The notes under the pieces: generated by a model | Databases searched by the model: none | What the model saw: the letters and a program-made list of their open reading frames with translations, nothing else | Told to the model about the DNA's origin: nothing | Position numbers and translations under genes: made by a program | Shown: positions 45,492 to 54,563 of the stretch, piece after piece | How positions within the stretch are numbered: position 1 is the first letter of the stretch | How the letters are laid out: the number at the start of each line of letters is the position of its first letter | Assembly: GCF_025917315.1 (NCBI RefSeq) | Contig: NZ_CP080627.1 | Location: forward strand, 2,914,001-2,978,000 | Reading direction: 5' to 3' | Length of the DNA: 64,000 nt | From: Halomonas qaidamensis | GTDB taxonomy: Bacteria; Pseudomonadota; Gammaproteobacteria; Pseudomonadales; Halomonadaceae

Positions 45492-46976
45492 CTAGCGCTG
45501 TGCTTGTTCAACGTGCTGATCGTTAATCAACATCACCTTCATGGTATTGGTACCGCCATGAGCATTCATATGATCGCCTCGGGTCAGGATGACATAGTCA
45601 CCAAGTTTAGCGACGCCCTGCTTAACCAGCAACGTTAGTGCTTCATCATTCAGCTCCGTAGCGCCCATTTCTGAGGTATCAAACGGAAGTGACACAACAC
45701 CGCGATATAGCGCCATACGACGCTGGGCGATAGGGTTATGGGCAAGCCCAACAATGGGCAGACCTGAGCGGATACGTGAAGCAATCAACGGCGTGTAACC
45801 TGAGGAAGTCATACAGGCAATCGCCGTGACCCCTTGCATATGATTGGCGGCGTACATGGCTGAAAGCGCAATGGTCTCATCTGGCTGAGAGAAACCTTCA
45901 TGAATACGGTGGCCTGATTCCTGGGCAGTTTTTTCTCGCTCAGCACCTAAGCATACCCGAGCCATTGCTTCTACGGTTTCCACTGGGTAGTCGCCCGCAG
46001 CGGTTTCGGCGGAAAGCATCACCGCGTCGCTGCCATCCAGCACCGCATTAGCAACGTCGAAGACCTCGGCGCGGGTGGGCAGCGGCGCTGAAATCATACT
46101 TTCCATCATTTGCGTGGCGGTAATCACAGCGCGGTTAAGCGAGCGCGCGCGCTTGATCATGCGCTTTTGCACGCCCACCAGTTTAGCATCTCCAATCTCA
46201 ACCCCTAAGTCACCCCGCGCCACCATGACCGCTTCAGACGCTTCGATAATACCGTCAAGAGTCGCCTCATCCGCCACCGCTTCGGCGCGCTCTACCTTTG
46301 CCACCAAGCCAATATCTTTACCTGCTTCACCAAGTAAGCGGCGCGCTTCTCGCATATCTTCAGCATGACGGGGAAACGAAATAGCTAGATAATCGACGCC
46401 AATATCCACAGCGGTTTTTAGATCGTCTTTATCTTTTTCTGTTAAGGCAGGAGCAGATAGCCCACCGCCTTGCTTATTAATGCCTTTATGGTTGGAGAGC
46501 TTACCGCCAACCACTACTTGGGTATGCACATGCTGGCCATCTACCCGGGTAACGTCCAACACTACACGGCCATCGTCTAGCAACAAGCGATCTCCGGCCG
46601 TGACATCCTGCGCCAACGTTTTGTAATCACAGCCCACCTGGTGCACATCGCCAGCATCGCCATCAAGCGCCATATCAAGAATAAACGGCTGACCCTCTTT
46701 AAGTACCACAGCGCCTTCTTTAAAACGCGCAATACGAATTTTAGGGCCTTGAAGATCACCCAATGCCGCGACGCTGCGGCCTAACTGAGCAGCGATCTCC
46801 CGCACACGCACTAAACGTCGACGGTGATCATCTGCGCTACCATGAGAGAAGTTCAAACGCACCACATCAACGCCCGCCGCAAGCATGGCTTCTAAGACAC
46901 CTTCCCGATCGCTGGCGGGACCAAGGGTGGCGACAATTTTAGTACGACGGATCGACGAGAAGTGCAGTGCGTTCAT
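45492..46976 (-). CDS. pykA: Pyruvate kinase, PykA type
   Basis: A 494-residue pyruvate kinase converting phosphoenolpyruvate and ADP to pyruvate and ATP. The opening [14 protein letters not shown], catalytic [33 protein letters not shown] and [15 protein letters not shown] motifs are intact, and [20 protein letters not shown] matches the PykA (type II) form. The C-terminal allosteric domain is complete. GGAT precedes ATG. It has zero spacing to modA downstream, which links a glycolytic gene to molybdate uptake by transcription. Confidence 0.93.
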   Translation of the reverse strand: MNALHFSSIRRTKIVATLGPASDREGVLEAMLAAGVDVVRLNFSHGSADDHRRRLVRVREIAAQLGRSVAALGDLQGPKIRIARFKEGAVVLKEGQPFILDMALDGDAGDVHQVGCDYKTLAQDVTAGDRLLLDDGRVVLDVTRVDGQHVHTQVVVGGKLSNHKGINKQGGGLSAPALTEKDKDDLKTAVDIGVDYLAISFPRHAEDMREARRLLGEAGKDIGLVAKVERAEAVADEATLDGIIEASEAVMVARGDLGVEIGDAKLVGVQKRMIKRARSLNRAVITATQMMESMISAPLPTRAEVFDVANAVLDGSDAVMLSAETAAGDYPVETVEAMARVCLGAEREKTAQESGHRIHEGFSQPDETIALSAMYAANHMQGVTAIACMTSSGYTPLIASRIRSGLPIVGLAHNPIAQRRMALYRGVVSLPFDTSEMGATELNDEALTLLVKQGVAKLGDYVILTRGDHMNAHGGTNTMKVMLINDQHVEQAQR

Positions 46977-47066
46977 AAGAATCCAACCATTTAAATTATA
47001 GTTAATGACACTAATAAATCAGTGTAACGCGTCCAGTATGACAGCGATGCAACACCGTGAAATGAT

Positions 47067-47555
47067 TTATGCCAAGGTTATGCAGATCGCGATAGGGAAT
47101 TCATCACAGTTGTTGCCATCGCCACCACGGTCTACCACTAAAAACTCGCCTTCACGCTCAAGCACCGACTGTATCGCGTGCCAGGTGCCGGCCCGGTAGT
47201 TAACGCCCTGGCGGCCGTCTGTGACAAAGGCGCGGACGTCCGCCTTATCAATGATATCGCCAGGGGGAGCGACTACCACAATAAAGCGCTCTTGATGCAA
47301 CGGCATAAAAGCTTGGCTACCTTGGGGATGACGCTCTAAAAAGGTTAATTCCAACGGCAGCGTAACTGGCTGGCTGACAAAAATATTGATCAGCGTATGG
47401 GCGTTTTCACCCAGCGTCTCTACGGTTGCCAGGTTGTGGTGTCGCTGGGTACGACCAGCATTGATGGGAAACGACGCTGACGTGCGGGCATCCAACACAT
47501 CGCCAAAAGGCGCAAACGCCTCCGCTGTTAGCGGTTCAGCTATCAGTTTAATCAT
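47067..47555 (-). CDS. allA: Ureidoglycolate lyase
   Basis: A 162-residue AllA-type ureidoglycolate lyase that splits (S)-ureidoglycolate into glyoxylate and urea, the last step of allantoin breakdown. The start IAEPLTAEAFAPFGDVLDA, the HHNLATVETLGENAHTLINI region and GRQGVNYRAGTWHAIQSVL near the end fit the family. GGAT is seven bases before ATG. It is the last of a three-gene minus-strand group (puuE, ureidoglycine aminohydrolase, allA), 112 bases after the cupin gene; the gap holds a tandem repeat. Confidence 0.9.
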   Translation of the reverse strand: MIKLIAEPLTAEAFAPFGDVLDARTSASFPINAGRTQRHHNLATVETLGENAHTLINIFVSQPVTLPLELTFLERHPQGSQAFMPLHQERFIVVVAPPGDIIDKADVRAFVTDGRQGVNYRAGTWHAIQSVLEREGEFLVVDRGGDGNNCDEFPIAICITLA

Positions 47556-47620
47556 TATAACATCCTAAAATAACCTGCTTCGCTGGGGGAAATGCAGCGA
47601 AGCAGCCAACGTCATAGTCT

Positions 47621-47674
47621 AAGTACTGGAGAACAAGTACTGGAGAACAAGCACTGAAGAACAAGCACTAGAAC
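47621..47674. repeat. 14-bp tandem repeat, four copies, reaching a stop codon
   Basis: AAGTACTGGAGAAC is at 47621-47634 and 47635-47648, AAGCACTGAAGAAC at 47649-47662, and a shortened AAGCACTAGAAC at 47663-47674. The last copy contains the stop codon of the aminohydrolase gene. The array lies in the intercistronic region before allA. Confidence 0.9.
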
Positions 47675-48492
47675 TTGAGTGCGGCGTGGCGGTTGACGTC
47701 TTTGTACAGTAAGTAACGGAATGGCCCCGGGCCGCCGGCATAACACGCCTGAGGGCAAAATGCGCGAAGCCACATAAAGTCGCCAGCCTCTACCTCAACC
47801 CATTGCTGGTTAAGGTGATACACCGCTTTACCTTCCAACACATAAAGCCCGTGCTCCATCACGTGAGTTTCATCGAAAGGAATCACGCCACCTGGCTGGA
47901 AAGTCACGATATTGACGTGCATATCGTGGCGCACATCGCCAGGGTCGACAAAGCGCGTGGTTGCCCAGCGACCCTCTGTGCCCGGCATTTCATTGGGGGC
48001 GATGTCTTGCTCATTGGTGACAAAGGCCTTCGGTACGTCCAACCCTTCCACAAACTCATAGGCCTTGCGAATCCAGTGAAAACGCACGGGCGCAGACGAT
48101 TCGTTGCGCACCTGCCAGTGGCTGCCAGGGGGAATAAATGCATAGCCACCGGGGCGCATGGTGTGGCGCTCGCCTGCCAATGTGAGTGTTAACTCGCCTT
48201 CTACAATGAACAGCACGCCTTCGGCCTGGGGGTCTAACTCCGGCTTGTCACTGCCGCCTTCAGGCTGAACTTCCATGATGTATTGAGAGAACGTTTCAGC
48301 AAAGCCAGAAAGCGGGCGTGCCAGCACCCATAGCCGCGTGCCTTCCCAGAAAGGCAAGTTGCTGGTGACGATATCGCGCATCACGCCTTTAGGAATCAAC
48401 GCATACGCTTCAGTGAATACGGCACGATCAGCGGTTAGCTGTGTTTGCGGCGGGTGCCCCCCTGTAGGGGCGTAGTAAGGAGATTTATTCAT
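47668..48492 (-). CDS. allE: (S)-ureidoglycine aminohydrolase (two-cupin)
   Basis: A 274-residue double-cupin protein of the ureidoglycine aminohydrolase family, which releases ammonia from (S)-ureidoglycine to give ureidoglycolate. The first cupin is about residues 60-130 (GVLFIVEGELTLTL and GGYAFIPPGSHWQVRN), the second about 180-265 (HVMEHGLYVLEGKAVYHLN, with conserved His, Glu and Gln residues for Mn). Some annotation pipelines call this family bifunctional allantoicase; that activity is not supported by the fold. The gene follows puuE by 11 bases. Confidence 0.87.
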   Translation of the reverse strand: MNKSPYYAPTGGHPPQTQLTADRAVFTEAYALIPKGVMRDIVTSNLPFWEGTRLWVLARPLSGFAETFSQYIMEVQPEGGSDKPELDPQAEGVLFIVEGELTLTLAGERHTMRPGGYAFIPPGSHWQVRNESSAPVRFHWIRKAYEFVEGLDVPKAFVTNEQDIAPNEMPGTEGRWATTRFVDPGDVRHDMHVNIVTFQPGGVIPFDETHVMEHGLYVLEGKAVYHLNQQWVEVEAGDFMWLRAFCPQACYAGGPGPFRYLLYKDVNRHAALKF

Positions 48493-48503
48493 TATATTGC
48501 CTT

Positions 48504-49451
48504 TCAGCGAGTTGGAGCGGGATGCTGCTCAGCCCAGTGGCGAGCGATATCCACACGACGTGCTACCCATACGCGATCATGGGCTTCGATATGGTCTAAA
48601 AAGCGCTGCAGCGCGCGCAAGCGCCCAGGACGGCCTAGCAACCGACAGTGCATGCCAATCGAGAGCATTTTGGGCGACTCATCTCCCTCGGCATACAACA
48701 CATCAAAGGCATCACGCAGATAGGTAAAGAAGTGATCCGCGGTATTAAAGCCTTGAGGAGCGGCAAAGCGCATGTCGTTGGTATCTAGGGTATAGGGCAC
48801 GATCAGGTGATTATGCTCACTGCCTTGGCTGTCTGTCACAGAGGTCCAAAACGGCAAGTCGTCACCATAGTAGTCACTGTCGTAGAGAAAACCGCCCTCA
48901 TCTAGAATCAGCCGTCGCGTGTTCGGGCTATCGCGCCCGGTGTACCAGCCTTGCGGTTTTTCACCATAAAGACGCTGGAAAATGTCCATGGCTTTTTGCA
49001 GGTGTTCTCGCTCTACATGCTCAGGAACTTCTTGATAGTGGATCCAGCGATAGCCATGGCAGGCAATTTCGTGCCCCAGCTCTTTAAATGCCTGAGCGAC
49101 GTCGGGGTTACGCTCTAGCGCCATGGCTACCCCAAATACCGTCAGTGGCAAATCACGCTTTTCGAACTCGCGCAGAATCCGCCATACGCCTGCCCTAGAG
49201 CCATATTCATAGATCGACTCCATACTTAGGTGCCGGTCTGGATAGCTGGCCGCGCCAATGATCTCAGACAGAAATTGCTCTGACCCTGCGTCACCGTGAA
49301 GAACGCAGTTCTCCCCGCCCTCTTCATAATTCAACACAAACTGAACAGCAATTTTTGCCTTGCCTGGCCAATTAGCCTGAGGAGGGATACGGCCATAGCC
49401 TGCTAAGTCACGCGGGTAGGTACTTAAGAGTTGATCAGATGAAGTCGACAT
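48504..49451 (-). CDS. puuE: Allantoinase, PuuE type
   Basis: A 315-residue metal-independent allantoinase of the polysaccharide-deacetylase fold (not the AllB/dihydroorotase type). Motifs FVLNYEEGGENCVLHGD, the catalytic-region YEYGSRAGVWRILREFEKR, and GHEIACHGYRWIHYQ are present. It opens allantoin to allantoate in the cytoplasm. AGGAG is eight bases before ATG. It starts the minus-strand operon; the 294-base divergent region to the racemase gene contains two TTGTATACAA-like sites. Confidence 0.92.
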   Translation of the reverse strand: MSTSSDQLLSTYPRDLAGYGRIPPQANWPGKAKIAVQFVLNYEEGGENCVLHGDAGSEQFLSEIIGAASYPDRHLSMESIYEYGSRAGVWRILREFEKRDLPLTVFGVAMALERNPDVAQAFKELGHEIACHGYRWIHYQEVPEHVEREHLQKAMDIFQRLYGEKPQGWYTGRDSPNTRRLILDEGGFLYDSDYYGDDLPFWTSVTDSQGSEHNHLIVPYTLDTNDMRFAAPQGFNTADHFFTYLRDAFDVLYAEGDESPKMLSIGMHCRLLGRPGRLRALQRFLDHIEAHDRVWVARRVDIARHWAEQHPAPTR

Positions 49452-49517
49452 TCAGCAGCTCCTTTCATGGATGCAGCGCATTTTATTAATATTAACAATA
49501 TCGCAATACAAAAATAA

Positions 49518-49527
49518 TTGTATACAA
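49518..49527. promoter_or_regulatory. Operator-like palindrome TTGTATACAA (site 1)
   Basis: A perfect ten-base palindrome about 67 bases upstream of the puuE start, in the puuE/racemase divergent region. It shares GTATACAAGATA with site 2 and recurs near uraD. Likely target of the GntR-type regulator encoded at 52.1-52.8 kb. Confidence 0.6.
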
Positions 49528-49700
49528 GATAGCGGCATTTGGTAATCACTTCAATCCAGCTGCACGTTAATTAGCTGACTCTACTTACATTTTAGCGCTT
49601 ACACAGCGCTAAGCAGTTGAAAGCTGAACAGTTGGTCAAATTAACACTTTGTTTTATGCCATATAAAAGAGCTTGCGGTCTACGCGAAACACCCCTATTT

Positions 49701-49710
49701 TCGTATACAA
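49701..49710. promoter_or_regulatory. Operator-like TCGTATACAA (site 2)
   Basis: One mismatch to the perfect palindrome TTGTATACAA at site 1, 36 bases before the racemase start codon and close to a probable -10 (TATATAAA, 49712-49719), a position fit for repression. Confidence 0.55.
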
Positions 49711-49745
49711 GATATATAAAATTGTTTACCTGAAGGATGACTAAC

Positions 49746-50501
49746 GTGCACATACGCATTATTAATCCCAACACGACGGCTTCTATGACTGCTGCCATCC
49801 ATCAGTCCGCCCTGCGTCAGGCAGCAGCATCAACCACCATTACCACCACCCAGCCCGATGCAGGGCCAGTGTCCATTGAGAGCCATTTTGACGAGGCGAT
49901 TAGCGCGGTAGGCGTAGCCGAAGAAGTTCTTAAAGGAGAACGTGAAGGCGGCATCGATGCTTATGTAGTGGCCTGCTTTGGCGATCCTGGTTTACTCGCA
50001 GCCCGAGAGTTAACCCGCGCCCCGGTCATCGGCATTGCAGAAGCTGCCTTCCACTTAGCCACGCTGGTAAGCACTCGCTTCTCTATTGTGACGACATTAG
50101 GACGCACCGGCATTATTGCCGAACACTTGCTGGAACAGTACGGCTTTCGCCACCACTGCCGCCGCATCCGCGCTGCAGAAATTCCTGTTCTTGATCTTGA
50201 ACACCACCCAGACGCAGCCTTTACCCGCATTGTCGAAGAGTGTTGCCGTGCTCGTGATGAGGATGGTATTGGCGCCATTGTCTTGGGGTGCGGTGGAATG
50301 GCGAACCTAACGGCCGACATTAGCCGTGAAGTAGGGCTGCCTGTCGTCGAGGGTGTTAGCGCCGCGTTAAAGCTGGCGGAATCGCTGGTTAGCCTGGGCC
50401 TTCATACCAGTAAACACGGCGATCTGGACTATCCGCGCCCGAAATCGTTTACCGGCAAGTTTGCCGCGCTATCTGACCTGCAACTTCCTACCTCAAGGTG
50501 A
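49746..50501 (+). CDS. hpxA: Allantoin/hydantoin racemase (Asp/Glu racemase superfamily)
   Basis: A 251-residue racemase of the HyuE/HpxA type. The family opening IRIINPNTTASMT is present, with the two catalytic cysteines in VVACFGDPGL (about residue 75) and IVLGCGGMANLT (about 180). In purine catabolism HpxA interconverts allantoin enantiomers so both can be opened. I use GTG 49746, eight bases after AAGGA; the in-frame ATG at 49737 overlaps that site. It is divergent from puuE and is followed by the NCS1 permease gene after 163 bases. Confidence 0.85.
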   Translation: MHIRIINPNTTASMTAAIHQSALRQAAASTTITTTQPDAGPVSIESHFDEAISAVGVAEEVLKGEREGGIDAYVVACFGDPGLLAARELTRAPVIGIAEAAFHLATLVSTRFSIVTTLGRTGIIAEHLLEQYGFRHHCRRIRAAEIPVLDLEHHPDAAFTRIVEECCRARDEDGIGAIVLGCGGMANLTADISREVGLPVVEGVSAALKLAESLVSLGLHTSKHGDLDYPRPKSFTGKFAALSDLQLPTSR

Positions 50502-50664
50502 TAACCACTTAACCACTGACCATGCACTAATAAATAGCTCAATAACTAACAACATAACCATTAAGAAACAGCCGTTTCGTCAGCACGCTACGCCGCAAGC
50601 ACTTCTTGGGCACACAACGCGCCCAGGCTACCAATAACATCGATAATCTTGCGAGGACGGAAAC

Positions 50665-52035
50665 ATGAGCAACTCTAACCCTGCTCTTACGTCAGAAGAA
50701 GCCCCCATTGCGAACACCGCCATAGCTGAGAAAGCTATAGGCGCTGAAAGCCTTGCACCGCAAAGCACGCGAATTATGGGACGAACATCCTACTTTTTAG
50801 CTTGGTTTGGCGGGTGTGTCTCTATTGGCACCTTCGCCATGGGTTCAAGTGTGGTTGGCACCTTAAACCTACTGCAAGCCACGTTGGCTATTGCCATTGG
50901 CTGTTTTGTGATTGGCATCGCACTGGCCATTAACGGTGCAGCGGGCTACAAATACGGCATTCCCTTTATGGTGCAGGCACGTAGCGCTTTTGGCTTTACC
51001 GGCACCCGCATTCCTGGCCTAGTAAGGGCCGTGCCTGCCGTGGTGTGGTATGGCTTTCAAAGCTGGATTGGCGCTGGCGCATTGAATATGGTCTCAGCCA
51101 CTTTATTTGGCTTCGACAACCTCATTTTCTACTTTATTACCTTCCAGTTTTTGCAAATTGGTTTGTCAGTGTTGGGCTTTCAAGGCATTAAATGGCTTGA
51201 GAATATCGGCAGCGTCTTTATTTTGCTTTCACTGATGTACATGTTCTACGCCACGGTGCAACGCTATGGCGATGAGCTGTCGGCTAGCATTTTGACTATG
51301 GAAGGCTCTTGGGGCTTGCCGTTCTGGAGTGCCACTATGCTATTCCTGGGCATCTATAGCACCATGATGCTTAATGTCAGCGACTATTCGCGAGAACATA
51401 AGAAAGGCACGAAACAGAGCGTGTTAACCACTATCTACGCCATGTCGATTCTGCCCTGCACGCTGTTCATGGGCTTGATTGGCTATATGGTGTCAGAAGC
51501 GACGGGCACGGCTGACCCCATTCAAGTATTTGCCAATGCGGTTGATAACACGCCATTGCTGATGACCACGCTGCTTTTTATTGCCTTTGCCCAAGTCACT
51601 ACCAACGTCCTTAACAACGTAGTGCCACCCACCTACGTATTAATGGACGTATTTAAACTTAAGTTTCCGGTAGCCACCGTTATTGTTGGCTTGCTAGCCT
51701 TCGCCACTTTCCCTTGGAAGCTGGTTCAGCCTGAGTCCGCCGCTGGCCTGCAGCTCTTCGTACAAACATACTCGGCCTTTCTTGGCCCTATCTTTGCCAT
51801 TCTGGTCGTGGATTACTACATCATACGCCGCCGTACGCTAGACATTAGCAAGCTGTACGACCCTTCTGGCCCTTATCAAGGTGTCAACAAAGCTGCCCTA
51901 ATCGCAACAGTAGTTGGTATTGTGGCCGCACTAACCTTCTCTTCGATCTCTTGGTACGCCAGCCTTATTCCTGCTGGGCTGACCTATTACCTACTGATGA
52001 AGCATTGGCCTGCCTGCCAGCGGTTTACCCAGTAA
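50665..52035 (+). CDS. NCS1-family purine/allantoin permease (CodB-like)
   Basis: A 456-residue nucleobase:cation symporter of the NCS1 family with about twelve membrane segments. The family opening MGRTSYFLAWFGGCVSIGTF, the MVQARSAFGFTGTRIPGLVR stretch (about residues 101-120) and NVSDYSREHKKGTK in the middle are visible. In this cluster it likely imports urate, allantoin or another purine-derived compound; the substrate is inferred from context. It shares direction with hpxA and ends at a strong terminator. Confidence 0.88.
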   Translation: MSNSNPALTSEEAPIANTAIAEKAIGAESLAPQSTRIMGRTSYFLAWFGGCVSIGTFAMGSSVVGTLNLLQATLAIAIGCFVIGIALAINGAAGYKYGIPFMVQARSAFGFTGTRIPGLVRAVPAVVWYGFQSWIGAGALNMVSATLFGFDNLIFYFITFQFLQIGLSVLGFQGIKWLENIGSVFILLSLMYMFYATVQRYGDELSASILTMEGSWGLPFWSATMLFLGIYSTMMLNVSDYSREHKKGTKQSVLTTIYAMSILPCTLFMGLIGYMVSEATGTADPIQVFANAVDNTPLLMTTLLFIAFAQVTTNVLNNVVPPTYVLMDVFKLKFPVATVIVGLLAFATFPWKLVQPESAAGLQLFVQTYSAFLGPIFAILVVDYYIIRRRTLDISKLYDPSGPYQGVNKAALIATVVGIVAALTFSSISWYASLIPAGLTYYLLMKHWPACQRFTQ

Positions 52036-52084
52036 TAGGGCCGCAACGCCCCTGCTGTGACTGCTCCTGAGGTGATGCTATCCC

Positions 52085-52116
52085 AATGCCCAGACAATAT
52101 TGTCTGGGCATTTTTT
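52085..52116 (+). terminator. Rho-independent terminator of the NCS1 permease gene
   Basis: AATGCCCAGACA (52085-52096) and TGTCTGGGCATT (52101-52112) form a twelve-base-pair stem with loop ATAT, ending in TTTTTT. It lies between the convergent permease and GntR genes. Confidence 0.93.
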
Positions 52117-52132
52117 AACTTTACGAAGCAAC

Positions 52133-52849
52133 TTAACCACCAAAAATCTGCTGTAGATCTGGTACGTTCTCTTCTTCTTCGACCATCGAAAGTGATGCTT
52201 CAATCGCTTTAAGATGGCGGCTCATAAATGCTTTCGCTCGTTCGCCGTTGCCCGCTTCCAAATAGCCGATCAAGTCATCGTGATCATGGGATTCACAGCC
52301 TAAGTGACCGCGATGGCCGTAAACCGCCAGAATCAACGACGAGCGTGAGCATAGACGCTCAACAAACTCAGCAAGCGTTGCATTACCCGAAAGCTGGGCA
52401 AGGCGCACGTGAAAGTCAGCCGACAGGCGAATAGCGACGCTTTGTTGACCATTGCGTAGCGCTTGACGCTCCTGGCGAGCCATTTCACGCAGTTCGGCGG
52501 CCTCTTTCTCTCCGATCCGCCTTGCCACATCAGGCATTAGCCCACACTCAATCATCTGACGTGCATCAAACACATCTTTTGCTTCGTCTGCAGTGGGGCG
52601 CGTCACGCTAGCACCGCGCCGCGGCGTAAGCGTGACCAGCTGCTCTAACGCTAAGCGTTGCAAGATCTTGCGGATGCCGGTACGGCTAATGCCAAAAACT
52701 TCTGACAAAGCATCTTCACGCAGCCGAGCGCCTGGCTTTAGCCGCTGTTCGACAATAGCGTCGCTAACCGCGCGATAGATCGACTCGTGGCGCTCCTCAC
52801 CTTCTTTTTCCGAGGGTCTTTGCTTTAACGCCGCCTGCGCATCACTCAT
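52133..52849 (-). CDS. GntR-family (FCD) transcriptional regulator of the urate/allantoin cluster
   Basis: A 238-residue regulator: winged helix at about residues 20-95 (SIYRAVSDAIVEQRLKPGA; RTGIRKILQRLALEQLV) and FCD ligand domain after about 105 (DARQMIECGLMPDVARR; FHVRLAQLSGN with metal-binding His). It follows puuD by 24 bases on the same strand, so uraH, puuD and this gene are co-transcribed. TTGTATACAA-like sites in the two divergent promoter regions of the cluster are its probable operators, including its own. The effector may be a ureide or urate. Confidence 0.88.
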   Translation of the reverse strand: MSDAQAALKQRPSEKEGEERHESIYRAVSDAIVEQRLKPGARLREDALSEVFGISRTGIRKILQRLALEQLVTLTPRRGASVTRPTADEAKDVFDARQMIECGLMPDVARRIGEKEAAELREMARQERQALRNGQQSVAIRLSADFHVRLAQLSGNATLAEFVERLCSRSSLILAVYGHRGHLGCESHDHDDLIGYLEAGNGERAKAFMSRHLKAIEASLSMVEEEENVPDLQQIFGG

Positions 52850-52873
52850 AGGATCTCCTGTCTATGACTTTAA

Positions 52874-54073
52874 TCACTCCTCCCACGCGGCAATGATATC
52901 GCGCTCGTCGTCGCTCATGTTGGTGATATTACCAAGAGGCATATAGCGACTCGCGACAACTTGCTGAATTTGCGTTTGATGTCCAAGAATATCTTCCCAG
53001 CTATCAAACGCATAACCTGCGGGCGGCGCTGAAAAACCGGCATGTTCAGGTTGACGAGCATGGCATTGAGTACAATGCTGATCAATTAACCCTGAAATCT
53101 GGGCTTGGCTGGGCGCACCTGAGATACTCGCATTACCTGCACCAGGGCTAGGCGCGGCCACCCAAAATGCTAATAGAATAAGCCCTATCCCAACGGCAGG
53201 ATAGGCGGGTTGCGTCTTTCCAGCATGCATTAATACAAAGAACTGCCTAATCAGCGCGCCAGCAAAAATAAACAGCACCATCACTACCCAGGAAAGCTCA
53301 TGGGAGTAGATGAACGAGTAGTGATTACTCACCATCAGCAGAACGACTGGCAGCGTAAAGTAAGTGTTATGCACCGAACGCTGCTTGCCACGCTTACCAT
53401 CTAGCGGATTAGGCGTTTCGCCAGCCTTCATGGCTTTCACCATGCGGCGCTGACCAGGAATAATCCAGAAAAAAACGTTAGCCGACATGGCTGTTGCCAT
53501 CACCGCCCCAGTTAACAAGAAGGCAGCGCGCCCTGCGAACATCTGAGTGCTTAAATAGGCGACCACTATCATCATCACCGCAACGGCAACGCTGAGAAGA
53601 CCATCGCGGTCCATGTTAGGACTTATGCGCTTACAAAGTTCGTTATAAACCACCCAACCACCAAGCAAGAAAGCCAATGCCAGTAGATTGGCCTGCCAGC
53701 CAGTCATACTAGCCGCCCACGCCCAGCTACTGTTGGGGTTAACTAGGTAGAAACCTGGGTTTGCCATATAAAGAATAACGAACAAAGCAAAGCCTGATAG
53801 CCACGTGGTATAGGCTTTCCAGAACGACCAATGAAGGTCGTTCGGCAGTTTAGCGGGTGCGGTAGCATACTTTTGATTATGGTAGAAACCACCGCCATGT
53901 ACCGCCCACATCTCTCCAAATACGCCTTTTTCACGATCTTCGGCTGCTTTCGGCGTTCTTAGACCATTATCCAACATGACAAAATAGATCGACTCACCGA
54001 TCCAGGCGATAGCCGCAATAACATGCAACCAGCGTAACAATAAATTTGCGAAATCAATAAGATAGGTTTGCAT
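52874..54073 (-). CDS. puuD: Urate hydroxylase, PuuD
   Basis: A 399-residue membrane-bound urate oxidase that makes 5-hydroxyisourate. About eight membrane segments occupy residues 5-310 (LRWLHVIAAIAWIGESIYFV at the start; SVHNTYFTLPVVLLMVSNHY), and a C-terminal cytochrome c domain follows with the haem motif CTQCH (about residue 335) and a late Met in YMPLGN. Electrons would pass to the respiratory chain. ATG 54073 has GAGGGGGG upstream; a TTG five codons earlier overlaps the uraH stop. It is the middle gene of uraH-puuD-gntR. Confidence 0.92.
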   Translation of the reverse strand: MQTYLIDFANLLLRWLHVIAAIAWIGESIYFVMLDNGLRTPKAAEDREKGVFGEMWAVHGGGFYHNQKYATAPAKLPNDLHWSFWKAYTTWLSGFALFVILYMANPGFYLVNPNSSWAWAASMTGWQANLLALAFLLGGWVVYNELCKRISPNMDRDGLLSVAVAVMMIVVAYLSTQMFAGRAAFLLTGAVMATAMSANVFFWIIPGQRRMVKAMKAGETPNPLDGKRGKQRSVHNTYFTLPVVLLMVSNHYSFIYSHELSWVVMVLFIFAGALIRQFFVLMHAGKTQPAYPAVGIGLILLAFWVAAPSPGAGNASISGAPSQAQISGLIDQHCTQCHARQPEHAGFSAPPAGYAFDSWEDILGHQTQIQQVVASRYMPLGNITNMSDDERDIIAAWEE

Positions 54074-54084
54074 AACCGCCCCCC

Positions 54085-54438
54085 TCAACTACCGCGGTAG
54101 GTAGAGTAGCTATAGGGGGACAGCAACAGTGGTACATGGTAATGCTGGCTGGCATCCGCAACGCCAAAACGTAAAGGAATAACATCTAGAAAGCGCGGCT
54201 CTTGAGAAGCTATGCCCTGAGCGCGCAAGTAGTCACCCGCGTGAAAAACCAGCTCATACTCACCTACTGTAAGGGCATCACCCTCTAAGATAGGCCCATC
54301 ACAACGACCGTCACTGTTGGTGGTAACGCTGCCTAGGTGTTCACGTGTGTTCCCTGACAAGCGATACACCTCAATCGTGATCCCCTGACCGGGCTGCCCT
54401 TTGGCGGTATCGAGTACGTGGGTAGTTAACCGTCCCAT
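54085..54438 (-). CDS. uraH: 5-hydroxyisourate hydrolase
   Basis: A 117-residue transthyretin-like protein that hydrolyses 5-hydroxyisourate to OHCU. The start [19 protein letters not shown], the RCDGPIL region and the C-terminal [18 protein letters not shown] are diagnostic (catalytic His and the YRGS tail). No signal peptide is present, so it is cytoplasmic. ATG 54438 has AAGGAG five bases upstream; a GTG two codons earlier lies within that site. It is the first gene of the minus-strand operon and is divergent from uraD. Confidence 0.93.
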   Translation of the reverse strand: MGRLTTHVLDTAKGQPGQGITIEVYRLSGNTREHLGSVTTNSDGRCDGPILEGDALTVGEYELVFHAGDYLRAQGIASQEPRFLDVIPLRFGVADASQHYHVPLLLSPYSYSTYRGS

Positions 54439-54520
54439 AGCCACTCCTTAATAATCGCGGTTGTTGATAGTAGTTGTTCGACTTAACCTAGTGGTCAAAG
54501 AGTACCGTTGATACCATTTA

Positions 54521-54530
54521 TTGTATACAG
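54521..54530. promoter_or_regulatory. Operator-like TTGTATACAG (site 3)
   Basis: One mismatch to the TTGTATACAA palindrome, between the divergent uraH and uraD start codons (33 bases before uraD). It allows joint control of both directions and of the gntR gene itself. Confidence 0.6.
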
Positions 54531-54563
54531 TATTTCCATTATTAAACACACTGGAGAGATTTT

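Noticed and set aside
47668..48492. Call of bifunctional allantoicase for the cupin protein
   Set aside because: The sequence is a two-cupin ureidoglycine aminohydrolase; allantoicase activity is an annotation label and is not supported by motifs here.
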